A stretch of DNA of 64,000 bases from Bacillota bacterium (GTDB lineage Bacteria; Bacillota; Clostridia; Christensenellales; Aristaeellaceae). Position numbers and translations under genes: made by a program. The first letter of the stretch is position 1, and each line of letters begins with the position of its first letter. The DNA lies in contig JAEWVC010000074.1 of the NCBI GenBank assembly GCA_023459275.1, forward strand, positions 7,597 through 71,596, in the 5' to 3' direction. Under the pieces are notes generated by a model. It ran no database searches. It worked only from the letters and a program-made list of their open reading frames with translations, and had not been told where the DNA came from. Shown here piece after piece: positions 9,879 to 18,445 of the stretch.

Positions 9879-12806
9879 TCATTGCCAGGGCTTGAGTGTT
9901 TTGGCCGCGGGCTTTGCCGGGGTGGGCCTGGTCTTGCCTTTGCCGGCCGTTTTCATTTCCAGCTTCCAGCCGATGGAACGCTTGTTGTTCTCAATACGAA
10001 GTTCGCGGGTAGGCGCCAGCTTGGCCTTCTTTTTTGTGACAGGCTGGCCCCCGACCGTTATCACAGCGTTGCTCAGCGGCGCCTTGCCGCGCAGTACCCA
10101 AATGCAGCGCCGGCCGGCCTTGAGCTTGACGGCCATCAACTGCTGCTTGCCAAGCCCCACGGTGTCCAGCATGACCTGGTCCGCGTACTGGCCCAGGGGC
10201 AGCTTCCGTTTGACCGAGGGCAGGGTGGTATCCATGTACAGAAGGTCATCTTTGAGCCTGATCAGATGCATGCCCCTGAAGCTGGGCTTGAGGATGCGCT
10301 TGACGATCAGGAACAGGATCAGGGCAGCCAGGGCAATCAGGCCATATTTGATGGCCTCGTTCTTCACAATTTCGCTGAGGGAAACAATATGGACCTCATA
10401 CGTCAGGGAGGCCGTTTCGCCGGAGGTATCGGTGGCGGTAACGGTCAGCTTCTCGGTGCCGCTTGAAAGCGGCGTCACCCGCAGGGTGGAGCCATCCTCC
10501 TGCAGGGCATACGCCACCAGGCCGCCAAGGTCATCCGTCACCGTGAAGGTCAGCACGTCGTTGGGGTTTTCGTCGGTGAACAGCGCCTTGAGATCCTCAT
10601 CCCAGGGTGCTGTGTTTGTCTGCTGGATCAGCAGGAAGTTCACGGCATTGATATTGGCATCACGCTGGACCGGGTTCAAAACGGGAACGGGCGGGAAGTT
10701 CTTGGTCTGGAGCGTGACCTCGTCGCTGTTCACGATAATCCCGGCGCCTGCGGTCAGTTCCGCCCGGATCACGTATTGGCTTAGATTGCCGGTGATCTGG
10801 AACTCGCCGGTCCATGCGCCGGCACCGGCCTGCTTCAGGGGGATCTCGATATCCTGACCGGTCATCGAATCGCCCTTCACGTAGACCGCCCGCATGCCGG
10901 GCGCGTAGTTGGCGATATCAAAGGCGGAGGTGCCGGCCGGCTCGATATTGACGTGGAAGGAAATGGTGTCCTCCATATCGTAATAGCCGTAGGCGTTGAC
11001 GCTGGATACGACGGTGATCACAGGCTTGTAGGCGCTGCGCAGCTCCTCCGTCACGGAGGTCACCGTAACGGGTATTTTCACGGGGGAGGCCAGGGGGGCT
11101 GCCTCCGTGTCCTCCGCTTTTACGGTCACCGTGGCCGCGCCCGTGCGCGCGCGGGTGGTGAGCTGTGCCGTCATCCCTTTTTCATCCGTGCTCGTAAGAT
11201 CGATCAGCCCCGGATCGTCGCAGGTGATCCTTCCGGACAGGGCGTCATTGTCGGCGTCCGCCACAAAAGCGGAGGCGTTGAGCGTATAGGTATCATCCGC
11301 GTTGAAATCCGCCGCGTTGGGGTCCTCTATGATCAGGTCGATGGAGGCGGGCACGTTGTAGGCCTGCGCCTCGGGGGCCTGGTTCATAATGGTGAAGGCG
11401 ACGGGTGCGGAGGAGCGTACCAGGCCGTCCCCCTCCGCCGTAAATACAAGCTCATATTCGCCGCTCAGGGTTACGCCGAAATCCTTGAGCGTCACGGTCT
11501 TTTCAAACCGGAGGCCGGCCGGGTCCAGCGTCAGGCTGGGGCTGTCGGAGGCCACCTGCCCGCCCTTTTTGATCAGGTAAACCTTGGCGGACATGTTGGG
11601 GCTTGAATAGAGCAGATCATCCGTGGAAGGCGAGCCGCTCTCCGTGAACTCGGCCTTAAGCTTCACCGGCGTGCTTTTGTAGACCGGGCCGGCGCTCTCT
11701 GCGCGGCCCTGGAGGTCCACGCCGTAGTTGAACAGCACATTTACGCTGATGTTATCGTTCACATCATCATCTTTGTTGAAGGTAAGCTTCCAAACACCCG
11801 GGTTTTGCGGCTTGACGATCTTGTACTGCAGGAACTTGGCCGTTTCAAAACGGAACAGATCCCTGTTGTTGACCGGCGCTTCCTTGCCGTCCTGGGTCTG
11901 CAGCCGGATGTTGCTCAGGCCTTGGAGCTGTATCAGCACGTTGGCCTCCACCACGGAACGGTTGGGGATCGCCACCTCAATGCTGTACGTGCCGTCGCTG
12001 TTTCTCACGGCTTTCTTTTCGATAAGGGTCAGGTTGGAACCGATCTGGTCGGCGAAGATCGTGCTGAAGATGGTGGGCATCTGGGTGGGGTCCTGCAGTT
12101 CGAAATGCCGTCCTCCCGTGGTGGTGGCCATCTCCTTGAATTTGTTGTAGGCGCTGTCGTCCAGCTGGACATCGGTATTCTGGCTGTTCATGAGCATGAC
12201 GGTATAGACCTTGTAGCCATTGTCCCTGCAGTCCTTCACCGCCTGGTCCATTTTTTCGGAATCCACGGCCTCGTTGTTGCCGTCCGCAAGCACCAGAATA
12301 ATGGGCTGGTTGCCCTGGCGGGTCGCACTTCCATTGTTCAGAAGCTGCACCGCCTGCTGCATGGCGGTGCCCAGGTAGGTGCTCCCCTGGGAGGGGTTGC
12401 TTTTTGCCAGGTCCGTCAGCTGCTTGGTATAGTCCTGGCGGTTGTCGCTGCCCAGGCTGTTGATGGCGCCGCTGGCTTCAAGCAGCGCGATGGGCTGCGG
12501 CAGGGTGACCGGCTTCACGTTTTTCAGGCTCAATACGGTGGTTTTGCTGCTGAAGGTGATCACCGCCGCGCGGGAACTCTCCACCTCGCACATGTTCAGC
12601 ATCACGGCCGCCGCATCGTACCTGTACCCTTCCGGGTCGGAAAAGGGGCGGGCGCTTTTCATGGAGCCGCTCTGGTCCAGCACGATCACCAGATCCACCG
12701 CCGCCTCATTATTGGCGGAGGCGCTTGTCCATAAGGCGCCCGTTAACACCATCAAAAGCGCCGCTGCTATAAGGGCGATGGATTTCCTGCCGGTCTTCAT
12801 TTTCAT
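9879..12806 (-). CDS. Membrane-anchored vWA-domain protein with Ig-like repeats
   Basis: About 975 residues. A signal peptide (MKMKTGRKSIALIAAALL..., cut near ASA at ~31) is followed by a von Willebrand A domain with a complete MIDAS start, DQSGS (~43-47), extending to ~255. Several cadherin/Ig-like beta domains with VTVTATDTSGE-type repeats follow, then one transmembrane helix (~817-836) and a ~139-residue basic cytoplasmic tail of beta character. The vWA and repeats should face outside and the tail inside. It is the first gene of the five-gene run, so it is a plausible surface sensor or anchor for the tubulin-like protein. The ATG at 12806 has an AAGGGAG site, and a promoter is predicted at 12970-12998. 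Ligand and partners are unknown. Confidence 0.85.
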   Translation of the reverse strand: MKMKTGRKSIALIAAALLMVLTGALWTSASANNEAAVDLVIVLDQSGSMKSARPFSDPEGYRYDAAAVMLNMCEVESSRAAVITFSSKTTVLSLKNVKPVTLPQPIALLEASGAINSLGSDNRQDYTKQLTDLAKSNPSQGSTYLGTAMQQAVQLLNNGSATRQGNQPIILVLADGNNEAVDSEKMDQAVKDCRDNGYKVYTVMLMNSQNTDVQLDDSAYNKFKEMATTTGGRHFELQDPTQMPTIFSTIFADQIGSNLTLIEKKAVRNSDGTYSIEVAIPNRSVVEANVLIQLQGLSNIRLQTQDGKEAPVNNRDLFRFETAKFLQYKIVKPQNPGVWKLTFNKDDDVNDNISVNVLFNYGVDLQGRAESAGPVYKSTPVKLKAEFTESGSPSTDDLLYSSPNMSAKVYLIKKGGQVASDSPSLTLDPAGLRFEKTVTLKDFGVTLSGEYELVFTAEGDGLVRSSAPVAFTIMNQAPEAQAYNVPASIDLIIEDPNAADFNADDTYTLNASAFVADADNDALSGRITCDDPGLIDLTSTDEKGMTAQLTTRARTGAATVTVKAEDTEAAPLASPVKIPVTVTSVTEELRSAYKPVITVVSSVNAYGYYDMEDTISFHVNIEPAGTSAFDIANYAPGMRAVYVKGDSMTGQDIEIPLKQAGAGAWTGEFQITGNLSQYVIRAELTAGAGIIVNSDEVTLQTKNFPPVPVLNPVQRDANINAVNFLLIQQTNTAPWDEDLKALFTDENPNDVLTFTVTDDLGGLVAYALQEDGSTLRVTPLSSGTEKLTVTATDTSGETASLTYEVHIVSLSEIVKNEAIKYGLIALAALILFLIVKRILKPSFRGMHLIRLKDDLLYMDTTLPSVKRKLPLGQYADQVMLDTVGLGKQQLMAVKLKAGRRCIWVLRGKAPLSNAVITVGGQPVTKKKAKLAPTRELRIENNKRSIGWKLEMKTAGKGKTRPTPAKPAAKTLKPWQ

Positions 12807-12969
12807 AAGGAACTCCCTTCAAAAATGATCGCATGCGCCAAGATACAGCATCCCGGCGCCGCCGGTTCCCTCCAACCTGTGCACATGATAACAAGGATAT
12901 TTGGGCTTGAATTTACGCCGCAAAAATGACACGGAAAAAGCGCGGAAGGCGTTCCTTCCGTTTGCCAGC

Positions 12970-12998
12970 ATTTTACATCATTTGACCTGTTTCGTCAA
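12970..12998 (-). promoter_or_regulatory. Predicted promoter of the vWA/tubulin-like cluster
   Basis: On the minus strand TTGACG (12998-12993), a 17-base spacer and TAAAAT (12975-12970) each match the vegetative consensus at 5 of 6 bases. It would give a leader of about 155 bases before the vWA gene. I see no other convincing promoter between the genes up to the left edge. The block 12807-13190 contains no other gene I can support. Confidence 0.6.
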
Positions 12999-13190
12999 GG
13001 AGATTTCCCCGAAAGAACAGGAAAAGGGCAGTATTTTTTTGATCGCCAAACGCCCGGTATATATGGCTTTTCAGGAAGCCCATCCATATATGGACATGGC
13101 TTCCAATGGGAGGGAAAGATACCTCATTCTGTATTCTTGTCACTGTCTTGCCCTGATGAAATTTTTCCTGCAAAATTTTGCAGGATGGGG

Positions 13191-13219
13191 TTGACAGCGC
13201 CTCCGGATTGTGGTATCCT
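13191..13219 (+). promoter_or_regulatory. Predicted promoter of the attenuated ABC exporter operon
   Basis: TTGACA (13191-13196, perfect), a 17-base spacer and TATCCT (13214-13219, 4 of 6). It lies just upstream of the leader peptide at 13251 and points towards the exporter genes. Confidence 0.7.
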
Positions 13220-13250
13220 GCATAAAATTTATCCGGGAGGGAACTTTGCC

Positions 13251-13316
13251 ATGAAGCTTACGCGTATGCACCCTTGTCAGCAAGGCATGTTCGTCATTTA
13301 CGATACGCGCGTGTAG
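13251..13316 (+). CDS. Short leader peptide (21 codons) upstream of ABC exporter
   Basis: An ATG with a good GGGAGGG site, six bases from the start, opens a 21-codon frame that begins MKLTRMHPCQQG and ends in TAG at 13314. It lies between a strong promoter and a hairpin/terminator, the usual position of a regulatory leader peptide. Its coding bases 13267-13272 (TGCACC) can pair with GGTGCA at 13329-13334, which belongs to the next hairpin, so ribosome position on this frame could change the fold downstream. I do not recognise the peptide sequence. Most likely it controls read-through in response to a ribosome-stalling compound or an amino acid supply; the inducer is unknown. Confidence 0.6.
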   Translation: MKLTRMHPCQQGMFVIYDTRV

Positions 13317-13324
13317 CGGCTTTT

Positions 13325-13393
13325 GCCGGTGCAGGCGCAAGCTTACGCACCGGCGGGCCCTTTGGCAGACCGCGGTGCAAACCGCGGTTTTTT
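13325..13393 (+). terminator. Attenuator: anti-terminator-type hairpin plus intrinsic terminator
   Basis: A first hairpin pairs GCCGGTGC (13325-13332) with GCACCGGC (13347-13354). It is followed by a textbook terminator: ACCGCGGT (13369-13376), loop GCAA (a GNRA tetraloop), ACCGCGGT (13381-13388), then a run of six T (13388-13393). It stands between the leader peptide and the ATPase gene start at 13415, so transcription should stop here unless the fold is switched. Confidence 0.75.
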
Positions 13394-13414
13394 GTATTTT
13401 GGAGTTGGAGCAGG

Positions 13415-14407
13415 ATGGAACGGGAAGCGATTGCGGTGGAACATTTGTCCAAACGGTACCGCACACGGGTGAAGGCGGAGGGGCTGAAGGCCGGCGTGAA
13501 GGCGCTGTTTGCGCCTGAGTACAAAGAGGTGGAGGCTGTCCGGGACGTCTCCTTTACCGTTCAGCGGGGCGAGATGCTGGCCTTTATCGGCCCCAACGGC
13601 GCGGGGAAATCCACCACCATCAAGATGCTTACCGGCATCCTGCACCCAAGCGCGGGGAGCATGCGGGTGCTGGGGCTCGACCCCGTGCGGGAGCGGCGCG
13701 CGCTGTGCGCCCGCATCGGCACGGTGTTCGGACAGCGGTCGCAATTGTGGCTGCACCTGCCGCCGGTGGACAGCTTTGCCATGCTGGGCGCCATTTATGA
13801 CATCGGCGACAGCGAGCGGCGCAGGCGGGTGGACGTGCTGGCGGATAGGTTCCAATTGACGGAATTCCTGCATACGCCGGTAAGAAAACTGTCCCTGGGG
13901 CAGCGCATCCGCTGCGAGATCGCCGCGTCGCTTTTGTATGAGCCGGACATCCTGTTTCTGGATGAGCCCACCATCGGGCTGGATGTGGTGGTAAAGCAGG
14001 CCATCCGCGAACTGATCCTGGAATGGAACAGGGAGAAGGGCACCACCGTGTTTCTCACCAGCCATGACCCCGGCGATGTGGAGCGCATCTGCAAAAGGGC
14101 TATGGTCATCGACCACGGCCGGGTGGTGCTGGACCAAAGCGTGGAGCATATGAAGGCCACCTACCTGCGCCGCAAGGTGGTTACCGTGAAGTTTTTCGAA
14201 CCAGGGATACTGCCCGAACTGACTGGGGTGCGGGTCCAAACAAGCGGGACCCAGGCGGTATTGACGGTGGATACCGGCATACGGCCCATCGGCGAGGTGA
14301 TGCAGGCGGTGACGGCCCACGGCGGCGTTGCCGATATCACGGTGAACGATCCGCCCATGGAGGAGATTATCACCTCCATCTTCAAATCCGGGGAGGGGAG
14401 AGCGTGA
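13415..14407 (+). CDS. ABC-2 exporter ATP-binding protein
   Basis: About 330 residues. It has Walker A GPNGAGKST, an LSLGQRIRCE signature, Walker B DILFLDEPTIGLD and the switch His in TSHDPGDVERICKR. The N-terminal insert between MEREAIAVEHLSKRY and the first core strands, and the ~70-residue C-terminal tail after the ATPase core, are typical of the uncharacterised ABC-2 exporter ATPases of the COG4586 type that pair with two different permeases. The ATG at 13415 has GGAGTTGGAG upstream; an in-frame extension to 13274 would run through the terminator and is rejected. It overlaps the next gene by four bases (GTGA). Likely role: ATP-driven efflux; substrate not predictable. Expression is probably set by the attenuator at 13325-13393. 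Confidence 0.9.
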   Translation: MEREAIAVEHLSKRYRTRVKAEGLKAGVKALFAPEYKEVEAVRDVSFTVQRGEMLAFIGPNGAGKSTTIKMLTGILHPSAGSMRVLGLDPVRERRALCARIGTVFGQRSQLWLHLPPVDSFAMLGAIYDIGDSERRRRVDVLADRFQLTEFLHTPVRKLSLGQRIRCEIAASLLYEPDILFLDEPTIGLDVVVKQAIRELILEWNREKGTTVFLTSHDPGDVERICKRAMVIDHGRVVLDQSVEHMKATYLRRKVVTVKFFEPGILPELTGVRVQTSGTQAVLTVDTGIRPIGEVMQAVTAHGGVADITVNDPPMEEIITSIFKSGEGRA

Positions 14408-15195
14408 GCAGGCTGCGAAAATATGCGGTGATCGCCCGCGTCCATGTGCAGAACGCCTTCAATTACCGCGCCAACGTGGTAAGCGGGCTGTTGTTCTATA
14501 CGCTGTTCATCTTTGTGTTTTTCAGCCTCTGGCGGGCCATCTACCAGGAGGGCGCGGTGAGCGGTTACACCCATACCCAGGTGGTGTGGTACCTGATTGT
14601 TACGGAATTGGTGGTGTTCGGCTGCCGCATCCCCGTGGTGGGGCAGATCAACGAGGATGTCAAGACAGGGGCCATGGCGTATTTGATGAACCGGCCTGTG
14701 CATTACATCGCCTATCAGGCGGCGGCGGCGCTGGGGACCGTGGTGGTGAATCTGACGTTTTTCGGCATGCTGGCCGTTACCTTGGGACTGCTTTTTGTGG
14801 GGCCCATCCCGGGCTTTCACTGGGAGGGGATCCCCTGCATGCTGCTAAGCGGCCTGATGGGTGTTTCCCTGCAGTTCTTTTCCCTGGTGGCCATCGGGCT
14901 GACCGCATTCCGCCTGGAGGACAACAGCGCCGTGTACCTGATCTTTCAAAAGTTGGTGTTCATGCTGGGCATGTTCCTGCCGGTGGAGTTCCTGCCCGGC
15001 TGGCTGCAGGGGATTGCCAAGGCGCTGCCGTTTTCGTATGTGGCCTGGGCTCCTGCCAAGCTGTTTGTGGATTTTTCCTGGCCGCTGTTTTTTAGGGTGG
15101 CGCCCATGCAGCTTATGTGGACCGCCGCGGCGGTGGGGATTTCTATGCTTATGTACCGCGGCGGTACGCGGAATCTGCAGGCCAATGGGGGATGA
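14404..15195 (+). CDS. ABC-2 exporter permease 1
   Basis: About 263 residues with roughly six hydrophobic segments, starting at ~residues 25-45 (NVVSGLLFYTLFIFVFFSLW). This is the ABC-2 permease topology of the COG4587 type. It starts at a GTG that overlaps the stop of the ATPase gene, so the two are translationally coupled. It should form a heterodimer with the permease at 15202. Confidence 0.85.
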   Translation: MSRLRKYAVIARVHVQNAFNYRANVVSGLLFYTLFIFVFFSLWRAIYQEGAVSGYTHTQVVWYLIVTELVVFGCRIPVVGQINEDVKTGAMAYLMNRPVHYIAYQAAAALGTVVVNLTFFGMLAVTLGLLFVGPIPGFHWEGIPCMLLSGLMGVSLQFFSLVAIGLTAFRLEDNSAVYLIFQKLVFMLGMFLPVEFLPGWLQGIAKALPFSYVAWAPAKLFVDFSWPLFFRVAPMQLMWTAAAVGISMLMYRGGTRNLQANGG

Positions 15196-15201
15196 TATAA
15201 G

Positions 15202-15990
15202 ATGAAACGCCATTTGAAGATCGCCTTATGCTATTTCAAGGTCAACCTGGCCTCGGCCATGGAGTACAGGGCCAGTTTCCTCACGCAGGCTTTCGGCATG
15301 GCGCTGTCCAACGCCGCGTTCGTTTTCTTCTGGTGGGTGGCTTTTTCCCAGGTGGGCGGGCGCATCGGAGGATACGAATTCAGGGATGTGATGTTCATCT
15401 GGGCGCTGTGCAGTTCCGCTTTCGGGCTCGCCCACGTGCTGTTCGCCAACGCCGGCCAGCTGACACGGCTTATCGTGACGGGGGAATTGGACACCTTTCT
15501 TTTGCAGCCCTGCAACCTGCTGCTCAATGTGTGCTGCGCCCGCACCTCCCTGTCGGCGTACGGCGACCTGCTGTACGGCGTCGTTCTGCTGGCCCTCACT
15601 CAGGGCGGCGATGGGCATGCCTGGCTGTTTTTCGCTTTGGCGGTGCCTGTGGGGGCGCTGCTCTTTACGGCCATCGGCCTCACGGCCCATACCCTGACCT
15701 TTTATTTGGGGGATGCCTCCATGGCCGGAAGCATGAGCCTGGAGTTTGTGATCAACTTCTGCATCTATCCCGCGGGGATCTATCCCAGGGCCGTGCAGCT
15801 TTTGATGTATACGCTGATCCCGGCGGCGTTCATCGTGCATGTGCCCTTAAAGCTGGCAAGAGGGTTTTCTCCCGGCTGGCTGCTGATCTGGCTCGCGGCG
15901 GCAATTTTGTACTGCCTGTTCGCCGGTTGGTTTTTCTACCGGGGGCTGCGCAGGTACGAGTCCGGAAATCTGATCGTTACAAGATTGTAA
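15202..15990 (+). CDS. ABC-2 exporter permease 2
   Basis: About 262 residues with six predicted membrane helices, of the COG3694 type (start MKRHLKIALCYFKVNLASAM). It begins six bases after the end of permease 1 and ends just before the terminator at 15996. The trio ATPase-permease-permease is a common uncharacterised exporter arrangement in Firmicutes and actinobacteria, often linked to drug or peptide efflux. Substrate unknown. Confidence 0.85.
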   Translation: MKRHLKIALCYFKVNLASAMEYRASFLTQAFGMALSNAAFVFFWWVAFSQVGGRIGGYEFRDVMFIWALCSSAFGLAHVLFANAGQLTRLIVTGELDTFLLQPCNLLLNVCCARTSLSAYGDLLYGVVLLALTQGGDGHAWLFFALAVPVGALLFTAIGLTAHTLTFYLGDASMAGSMSLEFVINFCIYPAGIYPRAVQLLMYTLIPAAFIVHVPLKLARGFSPGWLLIWLAAAILYCLFAGWFFYRGLRRYESGNLIVTRL

Positions 15991-15995
15991 GGACA

Positions 15996-16017
15996 GCGGC
16001 CAAAATGGCCGCATTTT
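15996..16017 (+). terminator. Intrinsic terminator of the exporter operon
   Basis: GCGGCCA (15996-16002), loop AAA, TGGCCGC (16006-16012), then ATTTT. It starts five bases after the last exporter gene. Confidence 0.75.
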
Positions 16018-16048
16018 GAAAAAAATACTGGCAACGGCGCGCGGCATG

Positions 16049-16057
16049 TGGTAAAAT
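16049..16057 (+). promoter_or_regulatory. Extended -10 promoter for the M24 peptidase/EF-P operon
   Basis: TGG followed by TAAAAT (16052-16057) matches an extended -10 element. A weak -35 (TGGCAA) lies 17 bases upstream. If used, transcription starts near 16064, which rules out the GTG at 16048 as the peptidase start. Confidence 0.45.
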
Positions 16058-16092
16058 ACCAAAGGATATGCCTTGTTTCTCCATGGGTAAGT

Positions 16093-17181
16093 ATGGAAGG
16101 ACGTGAACCAAACTTGGACCGTTCCTCAAAAATAGTCGGCGCGATGCACGTTGGCCCGGGGGAGGCTGTGCTTTTGCACAAGCCCTCCAACATGTTTTAT
16201 GTGAGCGGATATACCGGCGAAGGGTTGGTGCTGCTCACCGCGGAAACAAAAGCCATTATTACGGATTTCCGTTACACCGAGCAGGCGGAAAAACAGGCGC
16301 CGGGGTACCGTGTCGCCATGACCACCAAGGACTGCGACCACGAGCAGACGGCTTTGAAGCTGATGCGGGAGCAGCAGGTGGCCAAGGTCTACTATGAAGA
16401 CGATTTCATCACCGTGAAGGATTTTAGAAAAATGGAAAAGGTGATGGAAGGCCTGGCTTTTGTTCCGGTGGACGGCGTGCCGGAAAAGCTGCGGGAAATC
16501 AAGGACGCGGCCGAGATAGACGCCCTGGCGAGGGCCTGCAAAATCACCAACGAGGCGTTTTCCTATATTGTCGGGGTGATCAGGGAAGGCATGACCGAGC
16601 GGGAGATCGCCCGGGAACTGGAAAATTACATGCTCACCCATGGCGCCCAGGCCACAGCCTTCAACACCATCGTTGCCTCCGGCGAAAACGGATCGCTGCC
16701 CCACGCCATCCCCGGGGAGCGCAAGGTGCGCAAGGGCGACATGATCACCATGGACTTTGGCGCAAAGGTGGACGGCTATTGCGCCGATATGACCCGCACC
16801 GTGGCCCTGGGCGAGCCCGGCGAAAAGATGCGCCATGTGTACGGTGTCGTTTTTGAAGCCCAGCGCATGGCCCAGGAGGCTTTGGCCGCGGGCAAGGTCT
16901 GCCGGGAGATCGACGCCGTGGCCCGGGATTATATCGCCTCCCAGGGCTTTGGAGACCATTTCGGCCACGGGCTGGGGCACGCGGTAGGCATCGATATTCA
17001 TGAAAGCCCCAGGCTTTCTATGCTGTGCACCGATCTCACGCGGGAAAACCAGGTGCTCACCGTGGAGCCCGGCGTATACCTGCCGGGCGTTGGCGGCGTG
17101 CGCATTGAAAACAGCTGCGTGGTGACGGCGGACGGCTGTTATTCCCTTACCACAGCGCCCAAGGAATTGATCATCCTGTAA
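16093..17181 (+). CDS. M24 family Xaa-Pro peptidase
   Basis: About 362 residues. An N-terminal creatinase-like domain (~1-125, NMFYVSGYTGEG...) precedes the pita-bread catalytic domain. The metal ligands are visible: MDFGAKVDGYCADMTRT supplies two Asp, HFGHGLGHAVG a His, VEPGVYLPGVGG a Glu and IEN the last Glu. It should remove N-terminal residues next to proline in the cytoplasm. The start is unsettled: ATG 16093 has no good ribosome-binding site; an in-frame TTG at 16114 follows AAGGA; GTG 16048 overlaps the predicted -10. It heads the peptidase-efp-CD1247 group often seen in Clostridia. Confidence 0.88.
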   Translation: MEGREPNLDRSSKIVGAMHVGPGEAVLLHKPSNMFYVSGYTGEGLVLLTAETKAIITDFRYTEQAEKQAPGYRVAMTTKDCDHEQTALKLMREQQVAKVYYEDDFITVKDFRKMEKVMEGLAFVPVDGVPEKLREIKDAAEIDALARACKITNEAFSYIVGVIREGMTEREIARELENYMLTHGAQATAFNTIVASGENGSLPHAIPGERKVRKGDMITMDFGAKVDGYCADMTRTVALGEPGEKMRHVYGVVFEAQRMAQEALAAGKVCREIDAVARDYIASQGFGDHFGHGLGHAVGIDIHESPRLSMLCTDLTRENQVLTVEPGVYLPGVGGVRIENSCVVTADGCYSLTTAPKELIIL

Positions 17182-17240
17182 TAGGACGGTTCAAGCTTTC
17201 ACAAGATAAATCTGGGCAACTTAAGATGGAGGAATGCAAT

Positions 17241-17798
17241 ATGATTACGGCTGGGGAATTCCGCAAGAACATTACCATTGAATTCGACGGGGGCGTGTGG
17301 AACATTGTGGATTTCCAGCACGTGAAGCCCGGCAAGGGCGCGGCCTTTGTGCGCTGCAAGATCAAGAATGTCATGACCGGCGCCGTGGTGGAGCGTACCT
17401 TCAATCCTACCGACAAGATGCCCAGGGCCATCATCGAGACCAAGGAAATGCAGTACCTGTACAAGGACGGCGACCTGTACTATTTCATGGACCTGGAGAC
17501 CTACGAGCAGCTCCCCATGAACAAGGACCAGGTGGAGGACGCCATCCCCTTCGTAAAGGAAAACACCAACGTCACCGTGCGTTTCTTCAAGGGCGCCGCC
17601 TTCTCCGTGGAAGCGCCCAACTTTGTGGAGCTGCTTATCACCGACACCGAGCCCGGCTTCAAGGGCGACACCGCCTCCACCACCTATAAGCCCGCCACGG
17701 TGGAAACTGGATATTCCCTGCAGGTGCCTCTGTTCATCAACAATGGCGACATGATCCGCATCGACACCCGGACGGGCGAATACATGGAACGCGCCTAA
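17241..17798 (+). CDS. efp: Translation elongation factor P
   Basis: 185 residues, normal length, with the three beta-barrel domains of EF-P (MITAGEFRKNITIEFDGG...; HVKPGKGAAFVR; C-terminal STTYKPATVETG and the signature VPLFINNGD). It relieves ribosome stalling at proline runs by binding next to the peptidyl-tRNA. The loop lysine in KPGKG is kept. ATG 17241 is chosen because GGAGG lies eight bases upstream; an ATG 15 bases earlier lies before that site. It follows the M24 peptidase by about 60 bp. Confidence 0.97.
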   Translation: MITAGEFRKNITIEFDGGVWNIVDFQHVKPGKGAAFVRCKIKNVMTGAVVERTFNPTDKMPRAIIETKEMQYLYKDGDLYYFMDLETYEQLPMNKDQVEDAIPFVKENTNVTVRFFKGAAFSVEAPNFVELLITDTEPGFKGDTASTTYKPATVETGYSLQVPLFINNGDMIRIDTRTGEYMERA

Positions 17799-17832
17799 GG
17801 GCGGCCGCGCATAGCGGGAAAGGGAGAAAACC

Positions 17833-18264
17833 ATGAGCAATCTGACGGACCGCGCCTCTTTTTTAAAGGGCCTTGCCCAGGGGATGCAATTGAGCAAGGA
17901 TAGCAACGAGGGCAAACTGCTTTCGGAGATCATCGAGGTCCTTGGCGAGATGGCCAAGGAGATGGAAAAGCTGCAGGAAGCCCACGACGAGCTGAACGAG
18001 TATGTGGAGTCCATCGACGACGACCTGGCCGACATGGAGGAAGCCATTTTCGGCGAGGAGGAGGACGACGAGGACGAGGACGGCGACGCTGCGGACGATG
18101 AGGACGGCGATGGGGAAACCATCTCCTACACCTGCCCCCACTGCGGCCACGAGATGGAGTTCAACGCCGCCGATGTGGACTTTGATGAAGATGTCCTGTG
18201 CCCCGCCTGCAAAAAGCCCGTTTTCCCGGAGTATGAGCCGGACGACGAGGACGAGAACGAATAG
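17833..18264 (+). CDS. CD1247-type acidic zinc-ribbon protein
   Basis: 143 residues. The first ~70 residues (MSNLTDRASFLKGLAQGMQL...EYVESIDDDLADMEE) form a helical, coiled-coil-like domain that matches what is called the CD1247 N-terminal domain in Clostridia. A very acidic linker (Glu/Asp-rich, ~72-95) follows, then a zinc ribbon with CPHC and CPAC knuckles and an acidic tail. Function is not known. The gene sits 34 bp after efp, as is usual for the family, suggesting a link to translation or transcription. Confidence 0.75.
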   Translation: MSNLTDRASFLKGLAQGMQLSKDSNEGKLLSEIIEVLGEMAKEMEKLQEAHDELNEYVESIDDDLADMEEAIFGEEEDDEDEDGDAADDEDGDGETISYTCPHCGHEMEFNAADVDFDEDVLCPACKKPVFPEYEPDDEDENE

Positions 18265-18445
18265 GCTGCAAAAAAAAGAGGAGCGGTTTCGGCTGACAGG
18301 CCGGGACCGCTTCAAGCTATTGCGGAATCCGGGAGAGAAAGACCCCTGCAACCGGCGTCGCACTGCCTGTGCTTGCCAGCACCTTGCCTTATGGCCGGAC
18401 TGCTCCTGCGCTTCCTGCGCAAAGCGGTCTGGGTATGGAAGGATA

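Noticed and set aside
12901..13194. 97-codon plus-strand frame upstream of the exporter
   Set aside because: No ribosome-binding site, overlaps a predicted minus-strand promoter, and encodes no recognisable motif.
13274..13414. N-terminal extension of the exporter ATPase
   Set aside because: It runs through the terminator and overlaps the leader peptide; the ATG at 13415 has its own ribosome-binding site.
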